This document shows, piece by piece, positions 41,586 through 52,708 of a stretch of 64,000 nt of DNA. The DNA lies in contig NZ_JAPVBJ010000003.1 in assembly GCF_026967985.1 (NCBI RefSeq), forward strand, positions 124,001-188,000. The letters are read 5' to 3'. Position 1 is the stretch's first letter. Each line of letters opens with the position of its first letter. Made by a program: the position numbers and the translations under genes. This stretch comes from Modestobacter sp. VKM Ac-2984 (lineage in GTDB: Bacteria > Actinomycetota > Actinomycetes > Mycobacteriales > Geodermatophilaceae). Under the pieces are notes generated by a model that saw nothing but the letters and a program-made list of their open reading frames with translations, made no database searches and was not told the DNA's origin.

Positions 41586-42955
41586 CGCGGTGCGCCGGGG
41601 AGGGAGAGGGTGAAACGCGCCCCGCCGAACGGGCTCTCGGAACACCAGGCGCCGCCGCCGTGCCCGGTGGCGGTCTCCTCCACGATCGCCAGCCCCAGGC
41701 CGGCGCCGGGCAGCGACCCGCGGGCGGCCCGCGGGCCCCGGGCGAACCGCTCGAAGACCCGTTCCCGCTCGACCAGGGGGACGCCGGGACCGGCGTCGTC
41801 GACCATCACGACCACCGAGCCCTCCCGGCGCTCCACCCGCACCGCCGCGGCTCCGCTGGCGTGCCGGTCGGCGTTGTCGAGCAGGTTGGTCACCGCCCGC
41901 TCCAGCCGGTTCTTGTCGCCCTGCACGACCGTGTCCTCGTCGGGGTCGGCAGAGAGCACCACCTTCGGGCCGCCGCGGTGGGCCAGGACCTCGCGGACCA
42001 GCGCGGCCAGCGAGACCGGCTCGCTCATCGCGGTCACGGGGTCCCCGTCCACCCGGGCCAGCTCCAGCAGGTCGTCGAGCATCCGGCGGAACCGGCCGAG
42101 CTCACCCTGGATGAGCGCCAGCGCCTGCTGGCCGCGGGGCGAGAGCTCCTCACGGCGGGCGCCCAGCACCTCGACGCTGGTGACCAGGCTGGTCAGCGGG
42201 CTGCGCAGCTCGTGGCTGACGTCGCCGACGAACCGGGTGTCCCGCTCGATCCGGGAGGCGAGCGCGTCGACCATGCTGTTGAAGCTCGCGACGATCGCCA
42301 GCAGGTCGGGGTCCTCGGTGGGCGGCAGCCGGATGTCCAGTTCGCCGCCGGCGATCCGGGTCGCGGCCCCGGCCACCTGCTCCAGCGGCTGGACGACGCG
42401 CCGGCTCGCCCAGGCGCCGAACAGCGCGCCGGCGAGGGTGGCGGTCAGCGCACCGGCACCGAGCACCGCGGCCAGGGTGCGCAGCGCGGTCTGCAGCTCG
42501 ACCAGCGGGGCGACCTCGTAGAACTCGACGCCGGCCGCGGCGATCGGGATGCCGATCACCAGGTGCGGACCGGTCGGGCTGCTGACCCGGACGGTGCCGG
42601 CCTCACCGGAGGCCACCAGCTCCTGCAGCGCGCCCGGGACGTCGCGGGCGCCGACGTCCAGCCGGGAGGAGTACCAGGCGCCACCGCTGCGCACCACGAC
42701 GTCCGCGCCACCGGAGGGCACCAGGTCGTCGAGCTCGTCGCCGACCTCGCTGCCCGCCGTGGACAGCCGGCTGGCCAGGACGTTGGCGTCGGTGAACGCC
42801 TGCCGGGTGGCGGCGCTCTCCCGCTGGTCCAGCAGGTAGCTCCGGGCGAGCCCGAAGGTGGTGGTCACCAGGACGGCGGAGACGAGCAGCGCGCCGACGG
42901 CGAAGGCGAGCACGATGCGCGCCCGCAGCCGTCTCGGCGCGAGCGCCAGCCTCAC
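41582..42955 (-). CDS. Sensor histidine kinase (envelope-type)
   Basis: 457 residues, GTG start overlapping the response-regulator stop. Order: transmembrane helix 1 (residues 12-35), extracytoplasmic sensor loop of about 110 residues, transmembrane helix 2 (LRTLAAVLGAGALTATLAGALFGAW), HAMP, then DHp with phospho-acceptor His248 (GDVSHELRSPL) and ATPase domain with NLLDNADRHA and DDAGPGVP, GAGLGLAIV. A complete, ordinary signal-transducing kinase. Partner is the upstream response regulator. Confidence 0.93.
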   Translation of the reverse strand: MRLALAPRRLRARIVLAFAVGALLVSAVLVTTTFGLARSYLLDQRESAATRQAFTDANVLASRLSTAGSEVGDELDDLVPSGGADVVVRSGGAWYSSRLDVGARDVPGALQELVASGEAGTVRVSSPTGPHLVIGIPIAAAGVEFYEVAPLVELQTALRTLAAVLGAGALTATLAGALFGAWASRRVVQPLEQVAGAATRIAGGELDIRLPPTEDPDLLAIVASFNSMVDALASRIERDTRFVGDVSHELRSPLTSLVTSVEVLGARREELSPRGQQALALIQGELGRFRRMLDDLLELARVDGDPVTAMSEPVSLAALVREVLAHRGGPKVVLSADPDEDTVVQGDKNRLERAVTNLLDNADRHASGAAAVRVERREGSVVVMVDDAGPGVPLVERERVFERFARGPRAARGSLPGAGLGLAIVEETATGHGGGAWCSESPFGGARFTLSLPGAPR

Positions 42956-43668
42956 TGTGGGTCCAGCCGGTAGCCCAGGCCCCGCACGGTCACCACCAGC
43001 GTGGGTGCGCCCGGGTCCCGCTCGACCTTGGTCCGCAGCCGGCGCACGTGCACGTCCACCAGCCGCTCGTCGCCGAAGAAGCCGTGCTCCCAGACCCGCT
43101 CCAGCAGCGCCTGCCGGCTGAGCACGCGGCCGGGGGAGGCGGCGAGCTCGCACAGCAGCCGGAACTCCGTCAGGGTCAGGTGCAGCTGGTCGGTGCCGCG
43201 GTGCACCGTGCCCCGGTCGGGCCGCAGCACCAGCGGCGCCGCGGGGTCGCCGTCGAGGACGAGTTCCTGCGGGCGCTCGTCGGCGCCCGCGCTCGCGCCG
43301 ATCCGGCGACGCAGGGCGCGCAGCCGGGCGGTGATCTCCTTGACCTGGAACGGCTTGGTCACGTAGTCGTCGGCGCCGGCCTCGAGCGCGGCCACGATGT
43401 CGTGGGTGTCGGCCCGGGCGCTCACCACGACGATCGGCAGGTCGTTGGCGCGGCGGACCTCCCGGATGACGGCGTAGCCGTCCATGGCGCCGAGCATCAG
43501 GTCGACGATCATCAGGTCGGGTGCGGCGATCGCCACCTGCCGGCAGGCGTCCTCACCGCTGGCCGCCTCGGCGACCTCGTAGCCCTCGTCCTCGAGGGCC
43601 CAGCGCAGGGGCATGCGGATGTGGTCGTCGTCCTCGACCAGCAGCAGACGCGGCGACACGCGGCCCAT
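42952..43668 (-). CDS. OmpR/PhoB-family response regulator
   Basis: 238 residues. Receiver domain with acidic pocket VEDDDH, phospho-acceptor Asp56 (LMIVDLMLG), and switch residues VVVSA and VTKPF; C-terminal winged helix with LTLTEFRLLCELAASPGRVLSRQALLERVWEHGF and VDVHVRRLRTKVE. First gene of a three-gene unit with kinase and GerMN lipoprotein, all overlapping. A conserved 18-base element occurs 42 bases upstream of its ATG and again upstream of the gene at 46416. Confidence 0.93.
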   Translation of the reverse strand: MGRVSPRLLLVEDDDHIRMPLRWALEDEGYEVAEAASGEDACRQVAIAAPDLMIVDLMLGAMDGYAVIREVRRANDLPIVVVSARADTHDIVAALEAGADDYVTKPFQVKEITARLRALRRRIGASAGADERPQELVLDGDPAAPLVLRPDRGTVHRGTDQLHLTLTEFRLLCELAASPGRVLSRQALLERVWEHGFFGDERLVDVHVRRLRTKVERDPGAPTLVVTVRGLGYRLDPQ

Positions 43669-43709
43669 GCTGCCATCGCCGGGCTGCGCCCTCCGCGCCG
43701 GTCGTCCAG

Positions 43710-43727
43710 CCGTCACAGGATCGCAAA
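43710..43727 (-). promoter_or_regulatory. 18-base element, copy 1 (upstream of response regulator)
   Basis: Plus-strand sequence CCGTCACAGGATCGCAAA. Read toward the response-regulator gene it is TTTGCGATCCTGTGACGG. An identical 18-mer in the same orientation relative to its gene is at 46338-46355. It contains GTCACAG, a half-site seen in MtrA/PhoP-type operators. Confidence 0.55.
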
Positions 43728-43753
43728 CCAACCAGCGAGGTATCGCAAGGTGC

Positions 43754-43775
43754 GACACCCATCCTCGAAGGTGTC
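43754..43775. promoter_or_regulatory. Inverted repeat upstream of STAS gene
   Basis: GACACC (43754-43759) and GGTGTC (43770-43775) are perfect inverted arms with a ten-base spacer, 35 bases before the STAS start. Also near is GAGGTATCGCA (43737), a possible -10 region. Confidence 0.4.
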
Positions 43776-43810
43776 CACCCGACCACGCAGAGCCGCGGGG
43801 AGCACTGCTG

Positions 43811-44206
43811 ATGACCGTCACCGCCGTCCACCGTCCACCGACGGGCACGGACGCCGCCCAGGCCGCCCCCGCGACCCCGGCCGTCCCCGTCCGTCCGGGC
43901 CGGGACGGGCAGGTGGTCGTGCGGCTGTCCGACGAGCTGCTCGCGGACGGGCTCGCGGACCTGCGCTGGCTGCTGCACGACGCCCTGCTGTCCGGTGCGC
44001 GCCGGCTGGTGGTGGACCTTAGCGACGTCCGGCAGCTCTCCAGCACCGCGGTGGCCAGCTTCCTGTGGGCGCACCGCACCTGCCGGGCCCGCGGCGGCGC
44101 CGTCGTCCTGCGCGGGGTGAACCGGCGCACCGAGGACCTGTTGCACCGCACCGGCCTGTGGCGGGTCATGCAGCTGGAGGACCCGGCTCACCCCGTGGAG
44201 GGCTGA
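43811..44206 (+). CDS. STAS-domain anti-sigma factor antagonist-like protein
   Basis: 131 residues from ATG 43811. After a proline/threonine-rich N-terminus of 30 residues comes one STAS domain: VVVRLSDELL, RRLVVDLSDVRQLSSTAVASFLW, RARGGAVVLRGVNRRTEDLLHRTGL. The phosphorylatable serine region is QLSSTAV (usual form xLDSSGL), so the regulatory Ser/Thr is kept while the preceding Asp is Ser. Known role of the family: binds an anti-sigma kinase to release a sigma factor. No partner kinase is adjacent. Confidence 0.85.
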   Translation: MTVTAVHRPPTGTDAAQAAPATPAVPVRPGRDGQVVVRLSDELLADGLADLRWLLHDALLSGARRLVVDLSDVRQLSSTAVASFLWAHRTCRARGGAVVLRGVNRRTEDLLHRTGLWRVMQLEDPAHPVEG

Positions 44207-44255
44207 CCGGCCCGCCGCACCTCCGCCGGGCAGGCCGGTGGGCGACACTCCCGGC

Positions 44256-45614
44256 ATGTCGAATCGCGACTCCCACCGCGGTGGCCCGCTGAGCCGGCTG
44301 GTCGGCATGGTCCGGGGCTCCCTGTGGCCGATCCCGGCGCTGGGCGTGGTGCTGGCCGTCGCCCTGGGCATCCTGCTGCCGGAGCTGGACGAGCACTGGG
44401 CCACCCGGGAGCACCCCCTGACCTTCGCCTTCGGCGGTGGGGCGTCCGCGGCGCGCGACCTGCTGGCCGCGATCGCCGGCTCGCTGATCTCGGTGACCGG
44501 CGTGACCTTCTCGCTCACCGTCGTCGCGCTGCAGCTGAGCAGCAGCCAGTTCACGCCCCGGCTGCTCCAGACCTTCTCCACCGACCGCACGGTGCAGCTG
44601 ACCCTGGCCCAGCTCGTGCTCACCTTCGTCTACGCCCTGACCGTGCTGCGGACGGTGCGCACCGAGAGCGCGACCGAGGACGAGACCGCCTTCGTCCCGC
44701 GACTGTCGATCTCGGTGGCCTACCTGCTGGCGCTGGGCAGCGTGCTGGCGCTCGTCCTCTTCCTGGGGCACCTCTCCCGGCTGCTGCGGGTGGAGACGAT
44801 GCTGCGCGACGTGCACGACGAGGCCACCCAGACCGTCGGGCGGGAGCTCGACGGGCCCGACGGCGGTGCCCGCGACACGGTGGAGCACCACGGCGCCGGG
44901 CCGCCGGTGCCGCTGGTGGCCCGGTCCAGCGGCTTCCTCGTCGGGGTGGACGAACGGGCAGCCGTCGCCGCCGCGCGCGAGGCCGGCGTGGTCGTCACCC
45001 TGGCCGTGCGGATCGGCGACTCCGTCGTCGAGGGGACGCCGGTGGCCCACGCCCGGTCGTTCGCGCCCGGCGGCAGCCCGGACGCCGAGACGCTGGAGAA
45101 GGCGCTGGACTCGAGCTTCCAGCTGCACTACGAGCGAACGCCCGACCGGGATCTCGCCTACGGGCTGCGCAAGGTCGTCGACATCTGCGTCCGCGCGCTG
45201 TCCCCGGGCACCAACGACCCGACGACGGCGGTGCACGCCCTCTCGCACGCCTCCGCGATGCTCGGGCGGTTCGCCGAACGCCCCGTGGATCCCCGCAGCT
45301 GCCGGGACGAGGAGCAGTTGGTCCGGCTGGTCGTGCCGCCGTGGGAGCTGCCGGAGCTGCTGCAGCTGACGATCGAGGAGCCGCTGCAGTTCGCCGAGGG
45401 GCAGCCCACCGTGCTCCGCCGGCTGGCGGGGCTGCTACGGGAGTTCGCCTGGCGTGCCCAGGGCCGCGCCGTCGACGACCTGGTGTGCAGCTACGTCGAT
45501 GCGGTCGCCGAACGGGCGCTGGCGTCCACCGGGATCACCGAGTCCGAGACCCGGGCGTGGCGACAGAAGGTCCGCCAGGCGCTGGCCGGGAGCTGGCCCG
45601 CCGAGGTCGGCTGA
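44256..45614 (+). CDS. DUF2254 membrane protein
   Basis: 452 residues from ATG 44256; GTG 44238 would add six residues and neither start has a clear ribosome site. Four hydrophobic helices in the first 190 residues (PIPALGVVLAVALGILLP; RDLLAAIAGSLISVTGVTFSLTVVALQL; LAQLVLTFVYALTVLRTV; ISVAYLLALGSVLALVLFLGHL), then a soluble domain with LRKVVDICVRALSPGTNDPTTAVHAL, the hallmark of DUF2254. Function unknown; members are integral membrane proteins in many soil actinobacteria. Confidence 0.88.
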   Translation: MSNRDSHRGGPLSRLVGMVRGSLWPIPALGVVLAVALGILLPELDEHWATREHPLTFAFGGGASAARDLLAAIAGSLISVTGVTFSLTVVALQLSSSQFTPRLLQTFSTDRTVQLTLAQLVLTFVYALTVLRTVRTESATEDETAFVPRLSISVAYLLALGSVLALVLFLGHLSRLLRVETMLRDVHDEATQTVGRELDGPDGGARDTVEHHGAGPPVPLVARSSGFLVGVDERAAVAAAREAGVVVTLAVRIGDSVVEGTPVAHARSFAPGGSPDAETLEKALDSSFQLHYERTPDRDLAYGLRKVVDICVRALSPGTNDPTTAVHALSHASAMLGRFAERPVDPRSCRDEEQLVRLVVPPWELPELLQLTIEEPLQFAEGQPTVLRRLAGLLREFAWRAQGRAVDDLVCSYVDAVAERALASTGITESETRAWRQKVRQALAGSWPAEVG

Positions 45615-45761
45615 CCTCACCGTGTCGCCCGGCGCGTTTCCCGCCGGAGCGGGTTGGCTACGGGGGGCGGGACCGACCGGACGCAGCTGGTGCGTTCCTG
45701 CTGACCCGGCCACCGGAGGGGAGCGGGCGAGCGGGCGAGCAGAACAGAGGAGAGCGCGTCG

Positions 45762-46301
45762 ATGTGGTTTGACTCGTGGGCGGACCTGGGCCGGATCCTG
45801 GCGGTGGGGGCGGCGGCCTACGTCACCGTCATCGTCGTCCTCCGGTTCTCCGGGAAGCGGACGCTGGCCAAGCTGAACGCCTACGACCTGGTCGTCACGG
45901 TGGCGCTCGGCTCGACCTTGGCCACCATCCTGCTGAGCTCGGACGTCTCCTGGGCCGAGGGCGCGGTGGCACTGGCCCTGCTGGCCGGCCTCCAGGCGCT
46001 GGTCGCCTGGGTCTCGGTACACCGGTCCGGGGCGCGCAACGTCGTGACGTCGCGGCCGACGCTGCTGTTCCGGGAGGGGCAGCCGCTGCCGCAGGCGCTG
46101 CAGGAGCAGCGGATGACGCTCGACGAGATCCGGCAGGCCGTCCGCGCCACCGGTTCCGGTGACCTGGCCGACATCGCGGCCGTGGTGCTGGAGAGCGACG
46201 GAACGCTCAGCGTCATCCCGCGCAGCAAGATCGGGCAGTGGACCGCCCTTCACGGAGTGGCCGGTGCGGAGACCGGCGCCGCGGGGGGCCGGGCGGCCTG
46301 A
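45762..46301 (+). CDS. DUF421 (YetF/YcaP-like) membrane protein
   Basis: 179 residues, ATG after GAGGAGAGCGCG. Two or three N-terminal helices (LAVGAAAYVTVIVVLRFSGKRTLAKLNAYDLVVTVALGSTLATILL), then the soluble YetF domain with RPTLLFREGQ, MTLDEIRQAVRATG and DLADIAAVVLESDGTLSVIPR. The GKR(T)LxKLxxxD and GS segments are typical. Often linked to stress and sporulation-like regulons; no enzyme activity known. Confidence 0.9.
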   Translation: MWFDSWADLGRILAVGAAAYVTVIVVLRFSGKRTLAKLNAYDLVVTVALGSTLATILLSSDVSWAEGAVALALLAGLQALVAWVSVHRSGARNVVTSRPTLLFREGQPLPQALQEQRMTLDEIRQAVRATGSGDLADIAAVVLESDGTLSVIPRSKIGQWTALHGVAGAETGAAGGRAA

Positions 46302-46302
46302 C

Positions 46303-46340
46303 GACCCGGAACGGTCGGGTCTGCCCGGCGGGCCCGTTTT
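46303..46340 (+). terminator. Candidate terminator after DUF421 gene
   Basis: Inverted pair GACCCG (46303-46308) and CGGGTC (46316-46321) followed by a GC-rich second repeat (GCCCGGCGGGCC) and a short T-run TTTT at 46337-46340. The T-run also starts the 18-base element, so the two signals overlap. Confidence 0.4.
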
Positions 46341-46355
46341 GCGATCCTGTGACGG
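46338..46355 (+). promoter_or_regulatory. 18-base element, copy 2 (upstream of small zinc-ribbon-like gene)
   Basis: TTTGCGATCCTGTGACGG, identical to the copy upstream of the response-regulator gene and in the same orientation to its own downstream gene (start 46416). A GGGGTATCGCA sequence follows at 46376, similar to GAGGTATCGCA near the first copy. Confidence 0.55.
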
Positions 46356-46415
46356 TTCGCTGACACGCTGTCGGCGGGGTATCGCAGACCCGGTGTCGTC
46401 ACTCAGGGTGTGCGC

Positions 46416-46709
46416 ATGGTCTCCGTGTGGATCCTGTCCTTGCACAACCTCCACTGCCCCGAGTGCGAGACCCGGCTGATCGAGCGGGCCGGCCGGTTCG
46501 AGGTCCCCGGCCGTCCGCGCCCGGTGCTCGTCGGCGAGGTCGGCACGCTGTGCTGCCGGGGCGGGCACCCGCTGCCCAGCCGGCAGGAGCTGTACGCACA
46601 CCGCGAAGAGCGCGGCCACGCCCGGACGGCGGCCGTCCGGGAGGTCGCGCCGCCCACGTCCACCGACGTCCAGCTGGTGGCGGCCGGTGCGCCGCTGGCC
46701 GACGCGTGA
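46416..46709 (+). CDS. Small cysteine-containing hypothetical protein
   Basis: 97 residues from ATG 46416 (GTG 46410 would add two). Contains CPEC near residue 15 and a CC pair followed by GGHPLPSRQELYAHREERGH, a pattern that could bind one zinc through Cys and His. Rest polar, no membrane segment. No family recognised. Its promoter region carries the 18-base element shared with the two-component operon, so it may belong to that regulon. Confidence 0.6.
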   Translation: MVSVWILSLHNLHCPECETRLIERAGRFEVPGRPRPVLVGEVGTLCCRGGHPLPSRQELYAHREERGHARTAAVREVAPPTSTDVQLVAAGAPLADA

Positions 46710-46797
46710 GCCGGCTGTGAGCCTGACGCAGGAGCCGGCTGCGCCCCTGTCGATCGCCCGATCCTGACCGTCCCCGGCCGGCGGCGTGCCCGGCCGG

Positions 46798-47205
46798 TCA
46801 GCCCAGGGAGCTGATCAGCTCGCGGCAGGCCTGCTCGCAGCGCCGGCAGGACTCCGCACAGACCCGGCAGTGCTCGTGCATCTCGGCGTGGCCGCTGCAC
46901 TCGTCGCCGCAGGCCTTGCAGGCGGCCGCACAGGCCTCCAGGACCGCCCGGGTCAGGTTGGCGTCGTAACCGGTGTGCCGGGACAGCACCCGCCCGGTGG
47001 CCTCGCAGACGTCGGCGCAGTCCAGGTTGGTCCGGATGCACTTCCGCAGATCGGCGACCATGTCCTCGGCCAGGCAGGCGTCCGCGCACGCGGTGCACGC
47101 CTGCGCACACTCCAGGCACGCCTCGATGCAGGCGATGAGCTTCTCCCGGTCGACGCCCCCGAGGTCCTGCGGGTACGTCTCCAGCATCTGGGCTGCTGCG
47201 GTCAT
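46798..47205 (-). CDS. Cys-rich four-helix-bundle copper-binding protein (Csp-like)
   Basis: 135 residues, ATG 47205 after GGGAGG. At least 17 cysteines mostly spaced CxxxC or CxxC along helices ([61 protein letters not shown]), plus HxxxH in HAEMHEH. This is the DUF326/Csp3-type bundle whose interior stores Cu(I) on thiolates. No signal peptide, so it would be cytosolic storage. Divergent from the DosR-like regulator. Confidence 0.92.
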   Translation of the reverse strand: MTAAAQMLETYPQDLGGVDREKLIACIEACLECAQACTACADACLAEDMVADLRKCIRTNLDCADVCEATGRVLSRHTGYDANLTRAVLEACAAACKACGDECSGHAEMHEHCRVCAESCRRCEQACRELISSLG

Positions 47206-47275
47206 GTCGAGTCCTCCCGTCGTCCGGGCGGCCGGTTGCCGCCAGGCGTTCCGCTCCGCCTACCCACCGCGGACG

Positions 47276-47287
47276 ACGTGGTCACGT
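47276..47287. promoter_or_regulatory. Palindrome between copper-protein and DosR-like genes
   Basis: ACGTG-GT-CACGT, a 5+5 inverted repeat with two central bases, 71 bases upstream of the copper-protein start and 121 bases before the regulator. It is short and of E-box-like composition, so the call is weak. The rest of the 202-base gap shows nothing clear. Confidence 0.25.
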
Positions 47288-47407
47288 GCGTCATGGAGTC
47301 GTGATCCGGCACCGCCTAGATTCGCTCCCGGAGGCGTGCGTCGGAGTGCGCCGGCAACGACGAACCAGCCGCGTCGCCAGGACCCGGCAGAGAGCACGAG
47401 GTACCGC

Positions 47408-48085
47408 GTGACCACGGACGCTGCGTCCGGCCCCATCCGGGTCTTCCTGCTCGACGACCACGAGATCGTCCGGCGCGGTGTCGCCGACGTGCTGGAGACC
47501 GACCCGGGCATCACGGTCGTGGGCGAGGCGAAGAACGCCGCCGAGGCGTTGGCCCGGGTGCCGGCGCTGCGCCCGGACGTCGCCGTCCTGGACGTGCGGC
47601 TGCCCGACGGTGACGGCGTCTCGGTCTGCCGGGAGCTGCGGTCCCGGCTGCCGGACCTGAAGGCGGTGATGCTGACCAGCTACAGCGACGACGAGGCGCT
47701 GTTCGAGGCGATCATGGCCGGCGCCTCGGGCTACCTGCTGAAGCAGATCCTGGGGCAGGACCTGGTCAGCGCGGTGCGCACGGTGGCCGCCGGTGGGTCG
47801 CTGCTCGACCCGGCCGCGGCGGCGGCGGTCATGCAGCGGATGCGCCGGGCCACCGAGCCCAGCGGTCCGCTGGCCAAGCTCAGCGACCAGGAGCGCACGG
47901 TGCTGGAGCTGATCGGGGAGGGGCTGACCAACCGGCAGATCGGCGAGCGGATGTTCCTGGCCGAGAAGACGATCAAGAACTACGTGTCCCACCTGCTGGC
48001 CAAGCTGGGGCTGGAGCGGCGGACCCAGGCCGCGATCCTGGCCACCGAGCTCCGTCGCCCGGGCCCGGCGGCGTCCCGCGGCTGA
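47408..48085 (+). CDS. NarL/FixJ-family response regulator (DosR/DevR-like)
   Basis: 225 residues from GTG 47408. Receiver: [17 protein letters not shown], phospho-acceptor Asp62 ([13 protein letters not shown]), [25 protein letters not shown]-terminal LuxR-type [47 protein letters not shown]. This wording is very close to the DevR/DosR group that controls dormancy genes under hypoxia or NO. The convergent GAF histidine kinase is the likely partner. Confidence 0.9.
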   Translation: MTTDAASGPIRVFLLDDHEIVRRGVADVLETDPGITVVGEAKNAAEALARVPALRPDVAVLDVRLPDGDGVSVCRELRSRLPDLKAVMLTSYSDDEALFEAIMAGASGYLLKQILGQDLVSAVRTVAAGGSLLDPAAAAAVMQRMRRATEPSGPLAKLSDQERTVLELIGEGLTNRQIGERMFLAEKTIKNYVSHLLAKLGLERRTQAAILATELRRPGPAASRG

Positions 48086-48113
48086 CCCGGGGGCGCGCCA
48101 GTCGTCGTGACGG

Positions 48114-51735
<3,622 letters not shown>

Positions 51736-51766
51736 CGCCCGCCGTGAGCGTCGTCGCCAGGTCCTG

Positions 51767-51785
51767 CAGGGGGCTGTTGCCCCTG
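51767..51785 (+). terminator. Stem-loop between livK and livH
   Basis: CAGGGG (51767-51772) and CCCCTG (51780-51785) pair over a seven-base loop. There is no T-run. Such hairpins after the binding-protein gene often stabilise the 5' mRNA or partly terminate, giving excess binding protein over permease. Confidence 0.4.
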
Positions 51786-51835
51786 GTCCCGCCCGTCGGC
51801 GGGTGCCCTGCGGACAGCGGTGAGGTGGTGGGTCG

Positions 51836-52705
51836 GTGACCGACCTGCTGCAGCTGCTGTTCGCCGGGCTCAGCCAGGGTGCGGTCTACGCACTCGTCGC
51901 CATCGGCTTCGTGGCGATCTTCACCGTCAGCGGGGTCATCAACCTGGCCCAGGGCGAGTTCGCCGCCCTGGCCGGGCTGGTGGCCATCTCCGCGGTGGGC
52001 AGCGGGCTGCCGCTGCTCGCCGCGGTGGTGCTCGCCGTGGTCTCGGTCGCCCTGGTGGCCGTGATCATGGAGCGGCTGGTCATCTTCCCGGTCAAGCGGA
52101 TGACGACCCTGGTGTCGCTGATCCTCACGCTGGGCGTCTCGACCGGGCTCAAGGCCCTGATGCTGCTGGTCTACGGACCGAACGCGGAGGGGCTGACCCC
52201 GCTGACCCCCGGCGGGTTCTCCCTAGGCGGGGTGAGCATCCGCTACCAGGAGCTGTGGATCCTGCTGATCGCCGGGGTGGTCTCTCTGGCGGTCTACTGG
52301 TTCTACGAGCGGACCCTGGCCGGCAAGTCGCTGCGTGCCTGCGCCGAGCAGCCGGTGGCCGCCCGGCTCGTCGGCATCTCGCTGACCAAGGCGTCGCTGC
52401 TGAGCTTCCTGATCGCCGGGACCGTCGGGGCGATCGCCGGTGTGCTGGCCAGCCCGATCTACTTCACGTCCTGGGAGTCCGGGCTCACCCTCGGGCTCAA
52501 GGGCTTCGTCGCCGCCACCCTGGGCGGGCTGATCTCGGTACGGGGCGCCGTGCTCGGCGGGCTCCTGCTCGGCGTGCTCGAAACGCTCACCGCCGGCTAC
52601 ATCAGCACCGGCCTGCGGGACGCGGTGGCCTTCCTGCTCCTCATCATCGTGCTCGTCGCCCGGCCCGCCGGGATCTTCGGGCGTACCGCGGAAGCGAGGG
52701 TCTGA
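51836..52705 (+). CDS. livH: ABC transporter permease LivH
   Basis: 289 residues, GTG 51836. Eight hydrophobic helices; typical features VAIGFVAIFTVSGVINLAQGEFAALAGLVA, ACAEQPVAARLVGISLTKASLLSFLIAGTVGAIAGVLASPIYF, and LGLKGFVAATLGGLISVRGAVLGGLLLGVLE with the EAA-like coupling loop. Forms the inner-membrane channel with the LivM part of the next protein. Separated from livK by 100 bases and from the LivM-LivG gene by three. Confidence 0.93.
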   Translation: MTDLLQLLFAGLSQGAVYALVAIGFVAIFTVSGVINLAQGEFAALAGLVAISAVGSGLPLLAAVVLAVVSVALVAVIMERLVIFPVKRMTTLVSLILTLGVSTGLKALMLLVYGPNAEGLTPLTPGGFSLGGVSIRYQELWILLIAGVVSLAVYWFYERTLAGKSLRACAEQPVAARLVGISLTKASLLSFLIAGTVGAIAGVLASPIYFTSWESGLTLGLKGFVAATLGGLISVRGAVLGGLLLGVLETLTAGYISTGLRDAVAFLLLIIVLVARPAGIFGRTAEARV

Positions 52706-52708
52706 CCC

